From Pristionchus mayeri (taxonomy: Eukaryota > Nematoda > Chromadorea > Rhabditida > Neodiplogasteridae): a stretch of 64,000 bases of DNA. Within the stretch, counting starts at the first letter, position 1. Each line of letters starts with the position of its first letter. Where the stretch lies: assembly GCA_036245805.1 (NCBI GenBank), contig BTRK01000001.1, forward strand, positions 32,002,758 through 32,066,757, in the 5' to 3' direction. Positions 56,702-64,000 of this stretch are shown piece by piece. The position numbers and the translations under genes are program-made. The notes under the pieces were generated by a model. That model was not told the origin of the DNA. It searched no databases and saw nothing but the letters and a program-made list of their open reading frames with translations.

Positions 56702-57745
56702 CATATGACGCCGTTTGCCTAAAAATCGAGCATTTTGGATCAGGTCTGGCACAGGGAAAAAATGTCGAATTTCTGAAACTTCGGTTATGGGGGTTCTCAA
56801 GCGTGCTGATGATTATGGGACTATTCATTTTGCACGTGGATCCTTCGTTGAAGCCAGACGAAGACACGTCGAAATCACATTATCCTGATTATCTCTATTC
56901 CCGATAGTCCTAAAATTAAAAGGATGTGCCTCTAGGGTCAAAATTTGATGGCGATCACGCTGATCTAGATTATTTTTAATTATATATAAAAATGAATTTT
57001 TATACTTTTCTAAAACGTCGGAGAGTTAAAGGTGATAAATGAAATTGTAATCAGTCTAACCGGATTGGTGTGAGGATTTCAAATATATTTTTGTTTTTTT
57101 ATATAGACATGCCCAATTTGTGTATTGTAATTAATTGTATCTGAAAGTGGAGATGCGCAGAGTGGAGTGCCAGTGGGCTTGGTGAGAGACAATGGGAAGA
57201 AGAGAGAGTGCAGACAGCCAGAGGGAACAGAGGCAGAGGAAGGAAGAGGTCAGTCGATACGGGCCGAGAGACACAAGGTAGATCAAGGGAAGAAGATAGT
57301 TCATCTCTAATTTTTTGGTTCATTTAATTGCACTACACAAATTGGGCATGTCTATATAGAAAAACAAAAATATATTTGAAATCCTCACACCAATCCGGTC
57401 AGACTGATTATAATTTCATTTATCACCTTTTACTCTCCGACGTTTTGGAAAAATTTAAAAATTCATTTTTAAAATTAATTAAAAACAAACTAGATCAGCG
57501 TGATCTCCATCAAATTTAGACTCTAAAGACATATCCACTTAATTTTAGGACTATCGGACAGAGAGCTATTCGCGATAAGCTGATTTTGACGTGTCGTCGT
57601 GTGGCCTCAACGAAGGCTCCACGTACAAAATGAATACGCCCATCGTCATCAGCACCCATGAGAACCCCCGTAACCGAAGTTTCAGAAATTCGACATTTTT
57701 CCCTGTGCCAGACTTTGCTCGATTTTTAGGCAAACGGCGTCATAT
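56702..57745. mobile_element. Long foldback element, about 1.04 kb
   Basis: ATATGACGCCGTTTGCC (left) pairs with GGCAAACGGCGTCATAT (right). The arms stay complementary to the centre (AATTTGTGTATTG against CACTACACAAATT). It is related in sequence to the foldback at 37436-38526 and has no coding capacity. Confidence 0.85.
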
Positions 57746-57860
57746 ACGTGCTTCAGGCGCATGTTTCTACTGGTGCTTCTTACGAGATTGTCCACACAGG
57801 TTGTACGCGAAATGGGAGTAAGCACGTGTGATGTATTCCTAATGCATTTGATTATTTTAG

Positions 57861-60648
57861 AGGACAAGAAATTGACGCAACACTTCCTGGAAATATTGAA
57901 TCGATTGCAATGTTCAAAAATACACTTTACTTCTCGTCAAGTGACATGGTGATTATATCATAGTAAATTCCGATATAATGTTATCTTATTGCAGGCCTTC
58001 AAAGTGTTGTTCACTGCTCCAGATAGCATCAGACTCGCGTATATTCGAGACAAGGGTGAGGTGAGGTTGAATGATGATTGGCTTTTCGTAGTTTAATCAC
58101 GTTTTCGCAATCCCCCCTCCTCGAATATGCAAGGGAAGGCGCTTGCACGATCGCGATTGGACATTGAATAGCCAGCCCAAGTTCGGAGCAACCATAAAAT
58201 GTCAAATATACCTATCACCTAGAGTTGGCAATACGAGGGGAGGTTACGAGCTCGTTACATCTCCCCCTCCTCGGATTGCGAAATAAGAGTAGGGCGAGGA
58301 TGACGAGCTCGTAAGCTCACCTCGTATTGCCAACCCATCCTTTCATTCTAGGAAGTTGTTGTTCTTGTTTTGTCTTCTTTCCTTACCTTTCTAGGCAGAG
58401 CTCTTGTTTTCTTCTTAAATATTGATTCCCTCCTTAAAATACTCAACCTCGGATGCAGAGTCGGGACTTGGGTGCACTAGGCAGCAAGCAGTTGGAAGAG
58501 GAAATAGCCGCTCGCGTTTTACTCCACGACGACGATGACGATGTTGCCAACGACTTCACCGATGAGGAATTAGCGGACATGAAATGTGCAACAGGACACA
58601 AGTAAGATGATGAGGGGAGAATAGTTTTATCACAAAAGTGTAACACAATTCAGAGGCATGACAGTACGCCTAAAAAAGTTCATAATCTGCCTCAGCCGAG
58701 GACGTACAAAGTGAGGGATAATGTCATAATAGAGGTAAGTGATAGTTTTAATAAATTTGCATAATCTGCAACAGGTTTCCGATCAAAACGGAGATTGTGA
58801 GTTGTACTCGAGAGAAATTTCACCTTTCGTATATTATACGATGGATGGGCGCATTCACACTCTAAATACTGATAAGATGGAGATTCTCCCACCGCTACAC
58901 GTTGAGTAAGATCGCTTTTCCCTCGTGCTTCAAAATTACAATTATGCAGAAGGACCAAAATTGAGGAAATCGTAAACGTTTTCTTCGGGGAGATCACTGT
59001 ATATGGAATGATAGAAGATCAAGCGCATGCGATAACTGCTCAGCTTCCAATTGGATATGTCAGACTTTAGATGTTATTATTCTTCCCAAACAGGCCTCGT
59101 TTCTATAGTGATTATGACATCAATCTGTCCCGAATAACCACGCTAGGTCATTTCGCATCATTACAAAAATTTCTAAATTTCAGGACAAATGGACGAATGA
59201 ATACTACGATGAGCGCATTTCTCAAACATTAGATGCTTTCAAATCGGCGTATGAATCAGAGAGGCTAAACAGTGAAAAGTGACCTGAATTTCGGATTTCT
59301 TTGTAAATTCGATTCTCGGCCAAGGAGGATTTGGATGTGTTTTTGAGGCCGAACACAAATTAACGAAACTGAGATATGCCGTGAAGAGAATAGCGATGTA
59401 ATAAAATACAGCCATCCATACGGTATCATACAGTTGGGAAGATCGCCAAATTATGAATGATAGTGCACTGAAAATATGACCCTCTAATTGCTAATTTATT
59501 TATCTGTTCATCAAATATTCGCCTTGCAGAAATAACGATTTGCAAAAACAACTCAAGGAAGTTTTCATTTTGGAGTCACTGGATCATCCTGGAATCGTTA
59601 AATACAACGGCTCATGGACGGAAGAACCGCCATTAGGGTGGCAGGTTGAGAAATCGAAGCAAAGTCATTCGTTATTTACCAAATGTTTTTCACAGTATAC
59701 GACTGATGCAATTCTCCTGAATATTATGCAGAAAAGGAGGGGAATGGATGATAATTCGCGCATTTGGATTGCTGATAGAGTAAATTTTCTGAAAATAATT
59801 TTCAAAAATAATTATGATTACAGTTTGAACCTTCTAACGACTGTGCATTTCTCTATGTTCAAATGGAGGTTTATTTTTATTTTGATTTCTTAGTGTTAAG
59901 ACAAATTCAGTTATGTTATCAATCACTGGAAGATTGGCTCAATGCAAATGAGGAGCGGGCCTCGGAAAATTTGAAATCGTGGTTCAAGCAGATTGTGCAA
60001 GCACTTGACCATATTCATAAACAAAATATGATGCATCGGGATTTAAAGGTTCTCGATAATTTTCATACTTTACTTTTTATCACAATTTTGCCTAACTTAT
60101 TATAGTCCGTTTTAATCTGTACGTGGGGGAAGTTCGCAAACTATTCAAGTGGTTTGCTAGAAAAATCACGGTATTTTGAAAGAAACAGTTTTGACGCACC
60201 TCAGAAGTAATCATATTTTTTCCGCAACTTGTCTCGCATTTTTCCGACAGATTAAACAGGTCGGAAGTCTTTGAATTGGACATTCAAGATTTCAGCCCAC
60301 CAACATACTTATCGCTTTTGATAATAGCATACAAATTTGCGATCTTGGAATTGCGACCGATATTCAAACTGGATCTCAGGTCTCTCTAACAAATATTGGA
60401 ACAAAGCTTTACAAAGCTCCGAAACAGGTAAAAAATTAAATTGTATTTTTACATGAAAAAATACTTGTAATTATGACAAGTTTCCATTAATTTCAGTGTT
60501 ACAATTACGATAACAGGGTGGATCTTTTCTCCATAGGTTTAATTCTAGTTGAACTGTGTGTCAAAATCTTACTTCATAGTCTTACTTCACTGCAATGTGA
60601 CTGCATAAAAATAAAGCATCAGTTTATTTCGCCCGTAATATCGGATTA
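57861..60648 (+). pseudogene. PEK/PERK-type eIF2alpha kinase-like gene, decayed
   Basis: Plus-strand exon-like segments: 57861-57948, 57995-58060, 58459-58601, 58654-58734, 58775-58905, 58950-59058, 59094-about 59150 and about 59185-59279 (upstream part, no domain recognised but SRDLGALGSKQLEEE and YYTMDGRIHTLNTDK are typical exon sequence). Kinase segments then follow: about 59305-59400 (LGQGGFGCVFEAEHK, YAVKRIA), about 59530-59644 (LKEVFILESLDHPGIVKYN, EPPLGWQ), about 59925-60048 (LCYQSLEDWLNANEE, MMHRDLK), about 60297-60427 (TNILIAFDNSIQICDLGIA, GTKLYKAPKQ) and about 60497-60648 (NRVDLFSIGLILVEL). The EHPGIV..W...PP.GW and VDLFSLGLIL patterns are those of PEK/GCN2-group kinases. Frames break between several segments, DFG reads DLG, APE reads APK, and the kinase C-lobe ends after subdomain IX. 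It is most likely a pseudogene or at best a pseudokinase. Confidence 0.65.
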
Positions 60649-61181
60649 ATCTCTCTACTCAGACTAACTAATTCTGCTCCCATTCTTCAAGAATATTTTA
60701 GACTTGTTTATGTTCCCGCTATTACGGGCAGAACCCCTATGCGTAAAAAAGCAGCATATAGAATTAGTCGAGAACTAAACGGAACAACCCCAAAATATCT
60801 AATATTTTGGTTGTTCAGGGTCGGATTCAGTCTTGTGCCTGTTCATGCCTCCTTCTTTGCCTGGCGCATCTACTACTTCCTCCGTTGGGATACTGGTGAG
60901 ATACTTTCCTCGATTAGAAGTATCCGAATTCAACAATAAAATCTCAAGGCTGTCTATTGCATCCGTGCTGTGGTGTGTGATATATTTATTTTTTAAGCCA
61001 AAAATAAGCAGTTATACGTGTCAAATTTATATTATACTATCGCTGCGAACTGGTTGTAATCGTGCTTTCGATGAGCAGCCAGAGGAGACAATCATTCAGC
61101 TTGTGTGAGGAAGCATCCTTTCAATATATTACGGATCTTTCACTCATGACAGGTTTTATTCTGATTGTTTAAATTTTGCAG
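60649..61181. other. Spacer or unresolved exons
   Basis: A stretch at 60820-60894 is bounded by a canonical acceptor and donor and is open in all three frames (one reads VPVHASFFAWRIYYFLRW). It could be an upstream exon of the gene that follows, but phase could not be confirmed. Confidence 0.35.
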
Positions 61182-62127
61182 CCTCTCTGGTGTGATTTTG
61201 GTGTGCATCACAATTTCACTTATATTTGATCTCACCTTGGATGTTCTCGGTAAGATAATCTACTAGTAGTCATTTTATATTTTATGCCTTCCAGGCGTCT
61301 TCACAAGGTCAGCGACCGTCCTCTCTGTCGTGGTTGGATTCTTTTATCCTCTCGGTTTCCCTGTATGCAAGAAAAGCAACTATTGATAGGTGAGTTATGT
61401 CTGTAAGTTCCGCTTATCATGATATTGGTTTGATCGTTCTAAAATGTCATGTTTGGGAAGTGATACGAAACAAATATCAATTTTAGCGCCCCTGCTCTTC
61501 CCTCAATCCATGATAGAAAGAAGAATGCACGCAAATTGTTGGATGAGGTACGTCTTCCTAACAGTACGCAAAATATAATGATTTGTGAAGGCCTTTCTGT
61601 TTTGTGAGCAGTGAGACCGATACCTTTTTATTTACTTTTATAAATGATTGGATGATAAGAAGTAATATAATAATAATATTGGAACATTTTTTTGAATGGT
61701 TCCTATATCATTTGTAGTTAGATTAGTGAATTTCAATTAAGAATCCAATTTTCTTCAATAGAACTTCTCCGCCGTGTATCAGAAGTACGATCCTGATCAT
61801 TCACTGAAGCAGATGGCCGACTATTTCAAGAGAATGAGAAAGGATCAGCTTAAGCGATATGTGCCGGATTCCGTGCCTTACCTTCACCAGGTGCGTACCA
61901 ATTAATTTATATCAAAATGAGATCCTCAGAATATGTCCAATCCGGCTGCTCGCCCTGCAATCAACTGCTTGGTCTCGAGATTGCCCAGTCTCGAGCTCCG
62001 AGCATATGCTCACCCATACGAGGTTAGAACTCACATATTGATTAAAGTTGGTTGGATCATATTTCTATAACCTACAATGCAGGTACGCCTTCTGGAGCAA
62101 ATTCTCGAGAGTGGAATCCGTGGATAG
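61182..62127 (+). CDS. 3' exons of an unidentified gene, membrane segment upstream
   Basis: Exons 61295-61389, 61487-61547, 61762-61890, 61930-62022 and 62083-62127 join in phase. They read SLSWLDSFILSVSLYARKAT, then PSIHDRKKNARKLLDE, then FSAVYQKYDPDHSLKQMADY, then NPAARPAINCLVSRLPSLE, and finally RLLEQILESGIRG with TAG. The preceding open exon 61182-61249 encodes a hydrophobic helix (SGVILVCITISLIFDLTLD); its junction needs either an alternative acceptor (CACAAG) or terminates at a stop, so whether the helix belongs to this protein is uncertain. No family is recognised. Confidence 0.5.
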
Positions 62128-63183
62128 GAACGCTCACCTCCGTCGATTTCCTTTCTTTACATGATTGTAAATTAATCGGAATTAAATATTGTATTGATAT
62201 GTAATCTTTAAAAAATATTAGTAAAGAATTTCAAGTTAGCATTTGCGACAGTTGTTAAATCTATGGTTTATGTTGTGAGCCATTTGCAATTTAGCCTTGT
62301 GCAATATTTGCTCATACTCATGATGAGGAGAGTAATGGGTAGAGCGGATCAGAGGGAACAAGTGCATTGGAAGTCCTTGTAGATGTTTCCCCTTCTCGGG
62401 AGTCCGTCGTAGATGCGGATTACTGCTAGACAAGTCCTAATGGTCTTGGACTACATTATGGAATTGAATTGAAGAAAGGCAGAGTTTGAGGTAAGGAAGA
62501 GTCGATTGGGATTCAGATACTATCTCCCTTGAGCTCCACATTTTTCGGGAGTCGGGACGGCACCGACCAGCAATGGGACCTGATCAGTCTCCAACTTTCA
62601 AAGATGTGGCAGACTCAAGATTCTGGTTATGTGCATACGGTGTGACCCAATAATACGATACGGAATAGCATAGGTTTATGTCAAGACATGGGACAATCAG
62701 TGCAAGTAGTGTTCAGGTACTAGATAATGGATAGCAGCGAATATAAGGAACGACGGAATGGTATGGGGAAAAGGGGAAGGGGACGAGGGAGGAAGCGACC
62801 CGTCGCTCCGGGTCTCTCTGGCCGCCGCTCGTTCCTCTCGCTGCGCCTCTCTGCTGGCTCCGCCTACCTGAATCACACGCGGTTAGAGATAGGATGGAAT
62901 GGAGATAGACATCATACATCTCCGATTCATGACATCTCCCCTATTTATCCTAGCCTGTCCGCAGACTACAATAAGTTTCTAAGACACAATGCACTAGCAA
63001 AAAAACCCTTATTAGATACTGCATCCCTATCCCGAGTCTATACTCCCGATCAGGGTGCTGTTCCTCTAGGTGGGCCTTACTTGCACTGTAGCATCGAACT
63101 TCGGAAAGAAAACCATCTCTGCATTCCTCTCCCTCACTTCGTCGAAATGTTTCTTTGTCCTGATAACGCGGCCCAGCCTTCCT
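62128..63183. other. Spacer
   Basis: No exon, RNA gene or clear repeat is supported. The plus-strand open frame 62727-63233 is arginine-rich, without splice or domain support, and runs into the retroelement. Confidence 0.4.
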
Positions 63184-64000
63184 TCAATCAATCAATCAAT
63201 CAGTTTATCATATCAGGCAGTTTGCTCAGATGAGGATTTGTCTATATTCTGCATAGGTTGCACTCCACCAATGTGTGCCAATGGCTCGGCTAAGGTCGTC
63301 TCTCCAGCGTACGCGTGGCTTCCCAGGGGGGCGGCTCCTGTTGTAGGTGTCCAGACTGTAGTAGCGCGACTCCACTGCTCCAGATTCATTTGCCTAATTT
63401 TGAGTGCCCACCGTGCTTTCCGTTTCAATCCCTCCTCGACCCAGTCTCTTAGCTTGGTGATTCCACGAACTCGCTCATTCTTCCAACGATCTCTGATCGT
63501 AACTCCCAACATCCTCCGTTCCATATTTCGTTGAGTATCACTCAGTCGTTCCTTCTCACTCGATCGTAATGCCCAGACTTCGCATCCGTAGAGTACTGTA
63601 CTTGTGATGCAGCTTTCAAAGAGCCGTCGCCTGATCTTCATGGGTAAAAGGCGTGACGATAGAAGATGGGACAGCTTACTCCATGCGTACCAGCCCAGTC
63701 CAATCCGATGTTCAATTTCGTCGGAGTGATCTAGGGGAAGACTGATTCGCCCTCCTAGATATGTGGCTCTTTCGACAAATTCGAACCGTAGATTGTCAAT
63801 AGTGATTGGATTCCTGGTAGAGGTGCAGGAGGTGAGTAGATTGGTCTTTGCTGCATTGATTTCGAGACCAACTCTTCTGCAAGCGCTCATCAACTTCTTC
63901 AACATTTTCTCCAATTCGGGTCGCGACTTCGCGATGAGAACTGCATCGTCCGCGTACTCCAAATGGCAAAGATTCCTCCCATCTATTTGGATTCCATCCT
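63184..64000 (-). mobile_element. RTE-clade retrotransposon, 3' part, cut by window end
   Basis: On the minus strand an open frame runs from the right edge to the stop at 63213. It is followed after only about 13 bases by a short TCAA repeat (63184-63202, TTGA on the coding strand), the compact 3' end typical of RTE elements. The element continues beyond 64000. Confidence 0.85.
63213..64000 (-). CDS. RTE reverse transcriptase, C-terminal part
   Basis: The frame is open to the window edge and reads the catalytic box YADDAVLIAKS, then GLEINAAKTNLL, then YLGGRISLP, VLYGCEVWALRSSEKERL and RRMLGVTIRDRWKNERVRG. This is the palm-thumb and C-terminal region of RTE/BovB-type reverse transcriptases; the endonuclease and fingers lie outside the window. 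No stop or frameshift occurs in the visible 260 codons, so this copy may be young. Confidence 0.9.
   Translation of the reverse strand, partial: DGIQIDGRNLCHLEYADDAVLIAKSRPELEKMLKKLMSACRRVGLEINAAKTNLLTSCTSTRNPITIDNLRFEFVERATYLGGRISLPLDHSDEIEHRIGLGWYAWSKLSHLLSSRLLPMKIRRRLFESCITSTVLYGCEVWALRSSEKERLSDTQRNMERRMLGVTIRDRWKNERVRGITKLRDWVEEGLKRKARWALKIRQMNLEQWSRATTVWTPTTGAAPLGSHAYAGETTLAEPLAHIGGVQPMQNIDKSSSEQTA

Noticed and set aside
62727..63233. 168-codon plus-strand open frame
   Set aside because: Composition changes along its length and it runs into the antisense RTE element, so it is unlikely to be one gene.

Overview
This is a nuclear eukaryotic window, most likely from a nematode. Genes are cut into many short exons (about 40-180 nt) by introns with GT...TTTCAG/TTGCAG borders. 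TACCGTA/TACGGTA words are scattered throughout, and introns and spacers are packed with inverted-repeat transposons and CR1, RTE and mariner relics. The exon-rich style recalls diplogastrid worms, but that is only an inference. Exon models were built by hand by following reading phase across splice sites.

Layout. 1.0-9.0 kb (+): a secreted/extracellular protein with three LDL-receptor class A repeats, carrying an antisense decayed CR1 retrotransposon in its last intron (itself interrupted by a second element with an 11-bp target duplication). 9-14.5 kb: gene-free, full of degraded hairpin MITEs. 14.5-23.6 kb (+): a 469-aa protein that I tentatively relate to the Grainyhead/CP2 family; its introns hold a mariner, a CR1 fragment and two 1-kb foldback elements. 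23.6-36.2 kb: degraded tandem copies of that locus, each with an antisense F-box gene in the position of intron 2. The first copy is split by a 5.76-kb TTAA-flanked DNA transposon (24.25-30.01 kb) carrying a P2X7-C-terminal-like gene and a THAP/DDE transposase gene. The other copy is an empty site for this insertion. 36.2-41 kb: foldbacks and MITEs. 41.1-45.4 kb (-): an uncharacterised gene. 46.2-54.6 kb (-): a 22-exon RNF14-type RBR ubiquitin ligase with a long acidic tail. 55-62 kb (+): partial gene models, including a decayed PEK/PERK-type kinase. 62.1-64 kb: spacer, then an RTE reverse transcriptase running off the edge.

The most interesting objects are the two-gene TTAA transposon with its empty site, its complete lack of CAG 3' splice sites (0 of 13, against nearly all CAG in host genes), and an 8-bp-TSD palindromic MITE family with exact-length copies and one internal empty site.
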